Origin: MGIIb-O2 sp964003245
Lineage (GTDB): Archaea; Thermoplasmatota; Poseidoniia; Poseidoniales; Thalassarchaeaceae
Direction of reading: 5' to 3'
Length of the DNA stretch: 19,127 nucleotides
Assembly: GCA_964003245.1 (NCBI GenBank)
Contig: CAXFIU010000026.1
Location: forward strand, 1-19,127
Position 1 is the stretch's first letter, and the number at the start of each line of letters is the position of its first letter. Positions 7,198 to 16,000 of the stretch are shown piece by piece. The translations under genes and the position numbers were made by a program. The notes under the pieces were generated by a model, which saw nothing but the letters and a program-made list of their open reading frames with translations, was not told where the DNA came from and searched no databases.

Positions 7198-9033
7198 TTA
7201 CTTCCTAATGATGAAAAATAAAACTAGTATTGTAATAAATATAGAAAACAACATCGCATAATCTAGTGTAGTTTCGACATAACGATTAGAGTCAAATGGA
7301 AAATCGTCAGAATTATCTCCAACTCCATCTGAGTCTGAATCAACGGTCTCTAGAGGATCTAAAGGAAATGCATCGGAATTATCACCAACTCCATCAGAGT
7401 CCGTATCTATCCATTCTGAAGAGTTGTCTGGGAATAAATCAGAATTATCGCCAACTCCATCAGAATCGCTATCGGCCCATTCAAAGGAAAAATAAGGGAA
7501 TACATCAGAATTATCCCCCACACCATCTGAATCGCTGTCAATCCACTCTGATGAATTATCTGGGAATAAATCGGAATTATCGCCAAAACCATCATTATCG
7601 GAATCAAGGTTTTCTAGAGGATCTAGTGGGAAAGCATCGGAATTGTCACCAAAACCATCAGAGTCGGTATCAATCCACTCCAAAGAATCGTTTGGAAATG
7701 CATCGGAATTGTCGCCGACTCCATCCAAATCGGAATCGATTTGTTCTGAAGTATCAAATGGAAACATATCAGAATTATCACCTATTCCATCAGAATCAGA
7801 ATCGAGGTTTTCTAGAGAATTTAGTGGGAAAGCATCGGAATTGTCACCAAAACCATCTAAATCGGAGTCAATTTGTTCAGAAGCATCAAATGGGAACATG
7901 TCGGAATTATCTCCTATTCCATCAGAATCGCTATCTCTAGATTCAAACGGATCATCAGGGAAGGAATCGGAATTGTCGCCGACTCCATCCAAATCGGAAT
8001 CAAATGATTCTGAGTTGTTTAAAGGGAATATATCCAAGTCATCAGTAACTCCATCGCCATCGGTATCATCTAAACAACCATCTTCATTCACATCATATCC
8101 AGTGGAGTCTTCATTAGGACATATATCATTAGAATCTAAAATACCATCATTATCAATATCGCTATTCTCTTCCTGATTTTGAGGTTCACAAACCTCACCC
8201 CATATTTCTTGAACAAAATTTTCGTTGTCAATAAATGGATTACGATTACCTTGTATAGCAAATATTTCATTATTTCTATTTATCTCATATGAGTTGACTG
8301 GATCTGAAATGTGCCAATCATATATTGTACACAAATCACCTAGAAGTCCATCATCCGAAGAAGGTTGAGTGGTTCCATTAACCAAAGAAAGGTTTGGTTC
8401 ATTTCCAAATCCATTGTATCTTAAATCCATGTAAAATACACTTCTTGCTGCATCTCCCTTAGTCACATCAGAAGGTTCCCAGAAGTCGGTTGAAGAGTCA
8501 CATTCAGTACATTCCCAATGTGAATTGGTAGCATTTCCAAAGTCTTTGTCGCTTCTTGCGGAATTAACAGTGTTATCAACCGGCCTTAATGAATGTAAAT
8601 CAGTTCCTGCAACCTTAGTCATACTGGTTCCGAAATCACCATGAGATTTGGGCCAAACATGCTCTCTATTCCAGGACTGACTAGTGCATTCATTACCATC
8701 GCCACAAGTATCATTTTCCGATTGTGACCTTTGCATGTAAAAAAGAATAACATTGGCATTGTTCAATGGATCTTCATCAACTTCTCGGAGATGATCCCAA
8801 ACCGAACTATAGCTGACAACTGTATGATTACGAATTATTCCATATAATTCGGCATGTAGTAGTTCACCAGATAGAGATTCTACATTCTGATAATAAACGT
8901 CATAATCATAGGAATGAGAAGCAATGTTGCTTTCTTGAAGAGTGTCAGCATTGGCATGGGAAGAAATAAGAACAAATGTATTTACAAATAACAACAAAGA
9001 AATGAATACAGTTGTTACATACTTTCCATTCAT
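7198..9033 (-). CDS. Surface-anchored endonuclease I with TSP3-like acidic repeats
   Basis: This 611-residue protein is a secreted nuclease of the endonuclease I family (PF04231; relatives are E. coli EndA, Vibrio Dns and Bacillus Bsn). A signal peptide ends near SHANA-D (residue 29). The nuclease domain spans about residues 43-283: YYQNVESLSGELL, SYSSVWDHLREVDEDP, the ββα-metal motif WNREHVWPKSHG (121-132), GTDLHSLRPVDNTVNSAR, DKDFGN, and RNPFIDNENF. It is followed by DNDGILDSNDICP-type calcium motifs and eleven 22-residue acidic repeats, then a C-terminal membrane helix (about 588-608) ending in RK. The frame stays open upstream to 9471, but that part is antisense to the neighbouring gene and lacks sense; ATG 9033 gives a perfect signal peptide. 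A likely role is cleaving environmental or competitor DNA/RNA for phosphorus and nucleosides while tethered to the cell. Confidence 0.93.
   Translation of the reverse strand: MNGKYVTTVFISLLLFVNTFVLISSHANADTLQESNIASHSYDYDVYYQNVESLSGELLHAELYGIIRNHTVVSYSSVWDHLREVDEDPLNNANVILFYMQRSQSENDTCGDGNECTSQSWNREHVWPKSHGDFGTSMTKVAGTDLHSLRPVDNTVNSARSDKDFGNATNSHWECTECDSSTDFWEPSDVTKGDAARSVFYMDLRYNGFGNEPNLSLVNGTTQPSSDDGLLGDLCTIYDWHISDPVNSYEINRNNEIFAIQGNRNPFIDNENFVQEIWGEVCEPQNQEENSDIDNDGILDSNDICPNEDSTGYDVNEDGCLDDTDGDGVTDDLDIFPLNNSESFDSDLDGVGDNSDSFPDDPFESRDSDSDGIGDNSDMFPFDASEQIDSDLDGFGDNSDAFPLNSLENLDSDSDGIGDNSDMFPFDTSEQIDSDLDGVGDNSDAFPNDSLEWIDTDSDGFGDNSDAFPLDPLENLDSDNDGFGDNSDLFPDNSSEWIDSDSDGVGDNSDVFPYFSFEWADSDSDGVGDNSDLFPDNSSEWIDTDSDGVGDNSDAFPLDPLETVDSDSDGVGDNSDDFPFDSNRYVETTLDYAMLFSIFITILVLFFIIRK
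7276..8001 (-). repeat. Eleven tandem 66-base repeats coding for TSP3-like units
   Basis: Eleven in-frame units of 66 bases code for DSDSDGxGDNSDxFPxxxxExx-type modules, each with an Asp-rich loop resembling thrombospondin type 3 calcium sites. Spacing is exact, with no insertions or deletions between units. A higher-order two-unit (132-base) period is visible: units 2 and 4 share MFPFD(A/T)SEQI, units 7 and 9 share LFPDNSSEWI, and units 6 and 10 share AFPLDPLE. This implies growth by duplication of pairs. The array probably forms a rigid calcium-stabilised stalk between the nuclease and the membrane. Copy number may vary between strains, and short-read assemblies may collapse it. Confidence 0.95.
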
Positions 9034-9169
9034 GATTATCGTAGACGGTTTACTGCAATAATTATTCCCATAAAGAAAAAATGACCATTTAGGTGAAAAA
9101 AAATACACTAGGTTTACACTGTAACACTTATTTCCTAAATGCTTTCGTAATAGGTATAGAGTGGACAGT
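9034..9169. other. Divergent intergenic region between nuclease and CD36-like genes
   Basis: These 136 bases must hold promoters for both the leftward nuclease gene and the rightward CD36-like gene. The region is AT-rich, with an A8 run near 9096-9104 and AT stretches on both sides. I see no convincing single TATA/BRE pair, no inverted repeat of note and no small gene. Confidence 0.5.
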
Positions 9170-11944
9170 ATGCTAGACGGAATGAAGAAAAATAGTGCAA
9201 CAACAATGTTAGTAATAGGGATAATGCTAGTTGCCTTGAATGCAACATTAATCACATCTACATTTGATGGTATGATTTCAGATGGAATGGCGCAACAAGT
9301 AACAGATGCATATGATGAAGAAGAGGATTTTGACGAAGAATGGGCAACATCTACATCTGAAAAGGTGTATTTTGGATATAACTTAACAGATATTGATGCA
9401 TTATCAAGTGATGACCCCTCAAATGCATATACGAAAGTAGGGCCGTGGATATACAATGTTACCTCACACAAAGAAATTCTAGAATATAACTATGACGAAG
9501 GCACGATGACTTACTCTGAGTATGAAGTATTCGAATGGTGTGAAGAATGTACTTGGCTAGATCGTGATGGAAGTATGGGCGATGTAGGGGAAATTTATAA
9601 TTCGGTACCTGGGACAAATGATTTCAGAAATGTAAATATTTTGTGGACTGCTCAAAGTATTGGTGCAATCGGGCCTGTCGGTTTTGATTATGGAGAACCA
9701 TTTGCAAAAGCTGGTTTTGCTACAAACATGATGACATTAGAACTCTCAAGTAAAGCTCCTAGTATATGGTCCGCAGAAGATACTGAAGATATTTTGAATT
9801 TAGCTATAGGATATATGACAGGTGCAGGAATGGATCCTGCTTCTGCTGAGGCAGCTGCACCAATACAGATAATGGATTCGGCATATAATTCATGGAATAA
9901 CAGTTCTAGTGCAGGAATAATGACTCCAGATTTTACTTCATCAGCTGATATGATATTGAATGATGCAGTTGATCCTTCAACAGGAATCTGTATAGCGTTA
10001 ACATGTGACTATGGACATATGTTAGTGGCAGGAATGGGAGAGCCTAGTGAATCAGTAACTCCAATGAGAGCAATGTTGTATGGATATGGAGACGTTGCAG
10101 AGCCTGAAAGAACTCACATAGATTGGGCAGTTTATGCACTAGCAGGAACTAATTTCCTAGGACATGGAGGGGGCGCAGATTTGACCACTGTAGACAACAA
10201 CAGAGAGAGACTACAAGAAGTCAGTGGAGTTGATATTGCAAACCCAGTTGCACTCGAACGTGTCTTATTTGGAATTAGTGAAGACGGTTTAGCACAAGGA
10301 CTTATTCAAACAACTGATTATAATGGACTTCCATTAAACGGGAATATATTATTCCTCCTCGGTGCATCTGCTAATGCTTTTGAAGCAATGGGAACCTATG
10401 GGATAGGCCTTTCACAACTTCTAGGTTTAGCTAATTATGCGGACTGCTGGTTAGGAAGTGGCCTACTTTGTGCAAATACAGCGTCATTCCCTATGATACT
10501 AGTTGGAGAAAGTGGGACCATGAATTCTGATGAGTGGTGGATAGAATCTTTTGGTGGAGAGGAACCATTGCAGGGAGGTTACATCCCTCTGGGACTTAAT
10601 ATGGGGCCATTTGAAGGTCTAATCGATATGTCTCCTGAAGATGTAAGAAGACTTCTCTATGATGGCCCATATGCAATGTGTGGACCTAGTCCAGCTCTTG
10701 GAGAATGTACCTCATCTTTTGGTTCTGAATTTATGTACGGAGAGGCCAGTGGTAAAACTCTTCCACAAGGTTCAGATGGAGCTGAGACAGGTGGTGAAGT
10801 ATCAGACTGGGATGACGAATATGTTGCAAACCTTTACGGAATAACAGCATTGGAAGCTCAGGCATTTAGAAGTTACATCAAAAATTTCATGGTTGATCTT
10901 GTAGTGCCAACATTACTAACATTCCAGACAGGTTCTGAAGCTTACACAACACAGACTGTCGATCAATGGCTATTCGGTTCTTGTGATGCAGTATTAGAAT
11001 TCCAATTCGGAGCAGAGAATTGTTTCTCAAGCCTAGAAACTAACAAGACATACTATGGTTCAATATCTGAAGACCATCCTGAAGGTTTGACGACAGGAGA
11101 TTATTCGGCGTATGTGATGAGCACTAGAGGCGATACAATCGGACAGAGATTAATGCAAGGATATGTAAATTCTGATGGTGACGGATTTTGTGACTTCGAT
11201 TATAGTTCAGGAGGAGTATATCTTGGAGAAAATATTGAATGTGAAGAGGGGCAAGTATACGGAATGACAGAATATCTGACATGGAGAGCACCTCATAGAG
11301 ATAATCTGAATTATGGATTAATGGAAGAAGCTGTAGGTTCAAGCACTGATTATGCAGTATTAGGAAACTCAATTGGCGCAATTGGGACCTCTGATGAGTC
11401 TTTCAAGTATAACCTAGGAGGGTACGCAGTTGCTTCAACAGAAGTCGGTGATGAAGTAGAATTCAAAGGAATACCAATGGTTGAACATAGTATAGTTCTA
11501 GATGCTACTCAACATAATATTCAATCGAAATTAATTCCACCTAGCCTTTCTCCAGTTTCAGTAACTCCAGGAGTATTGGGGCTGTACTTTAATGGAAATG
11601 TGGATATGAAAGTTGAACCTAATACAAATGCAGTAATGTATGGTCATGGAACACTACAATTCGTTTTGGACATTAGAGGCTTAGGATATGATAGTCCTGA
11701 TCTAAGTGAAGGGGCAACTGATGCTTATCCAGTATTCGAAATTGCTATCCATAGCGAGATAGGTGATGAAGATGCTGAAGGCGTCAGAGGCGCTACAGAT
11801 AGTATGGGAATAATGGGATTCACTAATTTTGATGCACCTGCACCAATTAGTTATCTGAATATTGTACAATTAGTAATTTATCTTGTAGGATTAGGTCTAG
11901 CAGTAAATGGTGGAATGAAAATCTCATCAGAAGAAGAAGAATGA
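9170..11944 (+). CDS. CD36/scavenger-receptor-like surface protein
   Basis: This 924-residue protein has one membrane helix at each end (about residues 11-29 and 895-914) and a large exposed domain between, the topology of CD36, SR-B1 and LIMP-2. Near the N-terminus, EKVYFGYNLTDIDAL, KVGPWIYNV and EGTMTYSEYEVFEW follow the order and spacing of the CD36 blocks VYxxFxxFNVTNPxE, GPYxYR and GTVSYxxxxxxxFxP. GTNDFRNVNIL resembles the next block. Near the C-terminus, FKGIPMVEHSIVL (about 765) resembles the animal KGIPVYRFVLP, and KVEPNTNAVMYGHGTLQFVL resembles EPITGFTLQFAKRLQVNL. It is nearly twice the animal length (about 470-510); the extra ~400 residues are central, with several Cys, and an EF-hand-like DGDGFCDFD lies at about 670. 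ATG 9170 is preferred to GTG 9161. In animals the family binds and tunnels lipids; here a lipid-binding role is inference. Confidence 0.62.
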   Translation: MLDGMKKNSATTMLVIGIMLVALNATLITSTFDGMISDGMAQQVTDAYDEEEDFDEEWATSTSEKVYFGYNLTDIDALSSDDPSNAYTKVGPWIYNVTSHKEILEYNYDEGTMTYSEYEVFEWCEECTWLDRDGSMGDVGEIYNSVPGTNDFRNVNILWTAQSIGAIGPVGFDYGEPFAKAGFATNMMTLELSSKAPSIWSAEDTEDILNLAIGYMTGAGMDPASAEAAAPIQIMDSAYNSWNNSSSAGIMTPDFTSSADMILNDAVDPSTGICIALTCDYGHMLVAGMGEPSESVTPMRAMLYGYGDVAEPERTHIDWAVYALAGTNFLGHGGGADLTTVDNNRERLQEVSGVDIANPVALERVLFGISEDGLAQGLIQTTDYNGLPLNGNILFLLGASANAFEAMGTYGIGLSQLLGLANYADCWLGSGLLCANTASFPMILVGESGTMNSDEWWIESFGGEEPLQGGYIPLGLNMGPFEGLIDMSPEDVRRLLYDGPYAMCGPSPALGECTSSFGSEFMYGEASGKTLPQGSDGAETGGEVSDWDDEYVANLYGITALEAQAFRSYIKNFMVDLVVPTLLTFQTGSEAYTTQTVDQWLFGSCDAVLEFQFGAENCFSSLETNKTYYGSISEDHPEGLTTGDYSAYVMSTRGDTIGQRLMQGYVNSDGDGFCDFDYSSGGVYLGENIECEEGQVYGMTEYLTWRAPHRDNLNYGLMEEAVGSSTDYAVLGNSIGAIGTSDESFKYNLGGYAVASTEVGDEVEFKGIPMVEHSIVLDATQHNIQSKLIPPSLSPVSVTPGVLGLYFNGNVDMKVEPNTNAVMYGHGTLQFVLDIRGLGYDSPDLSEGATDAYPVFEIAIHSEIGDEDAEGVRGATDSMGIMGFTNFDAPAPISYLNIVQLVIYLVGLGLAVNGGMKISSEEEE

Positions 11945-12013
11945 GTTAATGGGATTCCTTCATAGAAGGGTTCAATCATTCTGACCATTGCCCCATCATT
12001 GTAGAGTGATGTT

Positions 12014-13081
12014 GTGAGATTGAAACATATTGACCGGATTAGAGGTATTGCAATACTCTGTATGGTTCAAGTTCATACTGCAGCAATCATTCCTCCAGAA
12101 GGAATTACTGTAGGACATCCAATTGCATTTTTCTCTGCTTCAATTGGCGGGATGGCAGCACCGATGTTTGTAACAATATCTGGATGGGGGATATACAGGA
12201 GCGCTAAAAGAAGAAAAGATTCTGCAGATAGTACTCGGGCTTGGATTAATTGGATTTTTCCACGTGTAATGATTTTGATATTATGTCAATTAATAGTCAA
12301 TATTTCTCTCAATTTGGAAAGAGGTGGCCGGTTTCTTTGGATGACTCCCGGAGTACTAACTCTACTAGCTATAGGTTCAATATTCGGACCTATGTTAGTA
12401 AAAATCTCTCAAAGGACGAAGATGACTTTACTAATCATATTCTTGCTTTCACCGACTATTATAGGAGATCTAAATGGAAGTGATTTGAACTGGATAGAGA
12501 GGGTTTCATCTGCGGGAATATTAGAATGGATCGAGAGGCTACTGTTGAATGGCACTTATCCTGCATTGCCATGGTTATCTTTCATAGTCCTAGGGAGTTT
12601 AATCGAGGAGCAAAACAGTAATCTGAAGAGAATTGACCCAATAATCAAATTAAGCTTAGTAATAATAATTGCGAGTATGTTTTACTCATTTTATGAACAG
12701 ATTCCTTGGGCTCTAACTGAAGGTCATGCTATTCTGACTTTCTTCCCTTCTAACACCATGTTTATCTTTACATCAGGAATATTTGTAATTATTATATTTA
12801 GAATTCTTCAAGGTAATGAAATACTAGGCGGGGCACCAACGGGTGGCGATAAGTACTCATGGTTGGAACCTGCTGGAAGATTATCGCTGTCAATTTATGT
12901 TTTACACTTCATCATTTTAGGTTTTATAGCATATTTCATGCAAGATCTACCAAGATTAGAAATATATCTGGCATTCATTACAACAATTGTCCATACAGCA
13001 ATTTGGATTCCATTAGCTATATTGCATGAGAAGTATATTCCTAAATTATCATTTGAAGAAGTTTTGAGACGATTCAATTAG
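12014..13081 (+). CDS. Multi-span acyltransferase-like membrane protein (DUF1624/HGSNAT-related)
   Basis: The 355-residue protein has about ten hydrophobic helices and begins RLKHIDRIRGIAILCMVQVHTA, matching the (D)RxRGxAxxxMxxxH first helix of membrane acyltransferases in the DUF1624/heparan-alpha-glucosaminide N-acetyltransferase and acyltransferase-3 groups. YPALPWLSFIVLGSLIEE at about residue 185 and GRLSLSIYVLHFIIL near residue 290 are also typical. Such enzymes move acetyl or acyl groups across the membrane onto sugars or lipids; the substrate here is unknown. A GTG start at 12014 fits because it places R-L-K just before the first helix; no earlier Met exists in frame. It lies 69 bases after the CD36-like gene on the same strand and may share its transcript. 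The end overlaps the convergent M60 gene by 4 bases. Confidence 0.72.
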   Translation: MRLKHIDRIRGIAILCMVQVHTAAIIPPEGITVGHPIAFFSASIGGMAAPMFVTISGWGIYRSAKRRKDSADSTRAWINWIFPRVMILILCQLIVNISLNLERGGRFLWMTPGVLTLLAIGSIFGPMLVKISQRTKMTLLIIFLLSPTIIGDLNGSDLNWIERVSSAGILEWIERLLLNGTYPALPWLSFIVLGSLIEEQNSNLKRIDPIIKLSLVIIIASMFYSFYEQIPWALTEGHAILTFFPSNTMFIFTSGIFVIIIFRILQGNEILGGAPTGGDKYSWLEPAGRLSLSIYVLHFIILGFIAYFMQDLPRLEIYLAFITTIVHTAIWIPLAILHEKYIPKLSFEEVLRRFN

Positions 13082-16000
13082 TCCAAAGGATAGTCAGTAG
13101 TCCAACTTATTGGACCGAACCAGACTGTTCTGTCATCACTGGATGCCTGTATTCGACCATAGTATGTAGTACCCCAAGACAAACCTGTTATAGTGGTCGA
13201 ATGATTACCCACAGAAGTACCTCCTAGATTCTGACTACTAGACCAACCTGAAGACTGGTTACCCATATCAATAGTACCATAATAGAATGTCAAAGAGGTA
13301 TTAGTTCCATTATCATAAGTCTCCCAAGAGATATCGGTAGTACTTGTGGTCTCATCATTGGAGTCTAGATTCCGGATAATAGCTTCATAGGAAAAGAAAT
13401 CACTCCTTAATGGGTCTTCAACCCATACAGGCAGATGTTCGAGTGCAGCATAAGTATTCTCATTTAATGGAAAACCCCATGCAGAATGATAAGGAGCTAA
13501 ATTGTACCCTGTTGCGTTTGAGAGATGTAATACCCATGCATTGAACTCCTCATTATCGGATGAAGGTACTTCATCAGGAGAAAGATCGTAATATACAGAT
13601 AATGATTCAGTTATTGGATTCCATCCCCATTCTTCCTTAATAATGAGATAAGTGTCCAAAGCGGTCCAAACAGACCAATTAGAGATGTTAGAACCATCAT
13701 TAAAGTAAGATTCCATCCTATTTCTCCTCTGTTCAGGATCTACCGCACCATGCCCTTCTACACCTACCAAATCTTCCATCAAGTATACACTAGCGAAGTT
13801 ACAGCTTGTTTCAGTAGTACCTGGAAGTGTAGAAGGCATCCATTGATGATTATGCCCTAATTCATGAAACATTCCCCAATCTCCATTTTCACTCATATGT
13901 GTATAATTAACAACATCTGGTACGCTTAAATCGTGGGCCATAAATGGATAACCAGAATGCATCCAACCAACTGAAATCTGGGCATCAAATACGGCTCTTT
14001 CAACCCTAGGCCATGGCTCAAAACCGTACAATTCATGCTCCATTTCAAGAGCTCTATCCCACCAATTCATCAGTTGACTGGGGTTATTGAGATTACGAAT
14101 TTCAGAACTTGGGACAGTCATAATAAAATTATTTGAAACTAGTTCGGCCCAAGGGGCTGGATTTTCTTTCTCAGAATAAATCCATTCAAAATCTGAAGTG
14201 TCGCCCAATACAAACAAGGGCGCTCTAATTGCTCCAGAAATCGTCACATTAATCTCCCCAAAGGAAGAACCCGCAGGAATATAAGCGTAAATCGGACCTC
14301 CGAAGGCATTGGCTACGACAGTTGTAGTATTTTCTATAGACCAAGTCCTATATATTCTCGAGTGTCTCTTAATAATTTCTTTATTCCAAAGACCATCGGT
14401 ATGAGCGCCGATTAAAATGGAAAATCCTAATTCTGAAACTTCTTCATCTACAACAATTGTAATTATTTCTCCAGGAGGTGCATAGAGTCCGGTTGACATA
14501 CGTAAAGAACTTCTAGGATTCGAATAACCAAAATTACTTGGAAGGCCACTCTGAGTCCCATTTACAGTAACGGTTCTAGTGATTCTAGTTGCATTTAATG
14601 GGACCTCCCCTGGAAATTCTACATGACTAGGATGTATAGGTAATTCATCTGCTGGAAGACTAAACATCAAAGCATCCTCTAAACGCAAAATGATATCGGC
14701 AACAGGATCAGCACCTAATTCATAACCAGTTGAGCTCCAGAGAGTTGAGTATGGAATTACAGTATAACCAGTTTGATTGACTAAATGGCGTAAGGGAGTC
14801 CAAAAATCCGTATAATCAAGAGTGACGATGCCAGTACAATCTGACAGGGCAGAATAAGCTACGGCTGCATCATCATTAGCCATTTCTATGCCATCAATTC
14901 GATCGGCAAGTACCGCTGCAATAGCATTACTAATTGTTGAATATTCATGAGGAATGTTCTGAAAATAAACGTCATTATAACCCCAGTCACTTGATACAAA
15001 GAGACCTGTAGATTTAGCAATCTTATTTCCAGGATAATTATGGGCAACGTCCGTATTTGAATAAGACCAATACCAAGCATGTCCACCCATTATTACACCA
15101 CCTCCTGAATTCATAAAATCTACTAGAGCTGTATTGTCATTATCATCATGACCATTCCAAAACTCGTCAAGTAGACAATCAATACCTGTTAAATCAGAAG
15201 GAGTAACTGAAAGATGTACATTATGTCCAGCATCCTGTAATTTATTCTCAAAGTCATCAAAGCCTGCACCATAAGCTAAACCAACTTCGGCATTTTCTCC
15301 ACATACCCACTCTACGGCTCTAAGAGAAAATGGATGATTTGTATAATCGACCCAACTTTCATGACCATATCCTAAAATCTTACCTTTACCTACATGAGAT
15401 GCAGATACAACCGGAATTCCACTAGACTCAAAAGCTACTGGAAATGCCCATTCCCCTATAGGAAGAATAGGAGATGGCCATCCACCGAAGTCGGCTTCAG
15501 ACATGCCTCTGAGTAAGTCGTTCTGGTCAGCACGTAAATCATGAACTACAATCCAGATACTAAGGCCGACAGCTCCTCCTGTATTATTTGCCCATATAGT
15601 ATATTCATTCCAATCTGTCCGAGAATCTGGAATACCAGATATTGTTCCATTATCTAGTATGATAAGTCCTGATGGAAGAGAAGGTGAAACCTCCCAAGTA
15701 TCGATATAAGGGCCATTATTAGTTACTGGAATTAAGACACTTGTGTTCGAACTTAAGACATATTCAGATTCAGACCAATATATCTCATCCGGAGGTAAAC
15801 TACTGATAGTAATACTAATTTGAGTTTCAGTATAACCTCCTGTATTATTTGCCCAAATTTGATAGTTAGTAGATTCCTGAACATAAATAGGATTCCCAGA
15901 TATTTCACCATTTTGACGATCTAAGGTAAGTCCTTGAGGAAGATTAGGATAGATTTCCCAACTTTCGGGTGTACCATCTGACCAACTAGGAGATAGGACT

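Noticed and set aside
7276..8001. Possible CRISPR array
   Set aside because: The repeat period is 66 bases, in frame with a protein, and the parts between conserved cores are themselves similar and coding. There are no unique spacers and no cas genes.
7296..8176. Plus-strand open frames rich in Asn/Gln/His or Ser/Pro opposite the repeat array
   Set aside because: They are mirror frames of the 66-base coding repeat; their regular composition comes from the repeat, not from selection on a protein.
9034..9471. Open frame extending the nuclease gene upstream on the minus strand
   Set aside because: It runs antisense through the start of the CD36-like gene and encodes Ser/Val/Ile-rich shadow sequence. 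ATG 9033 begins a perfect signal peptide.
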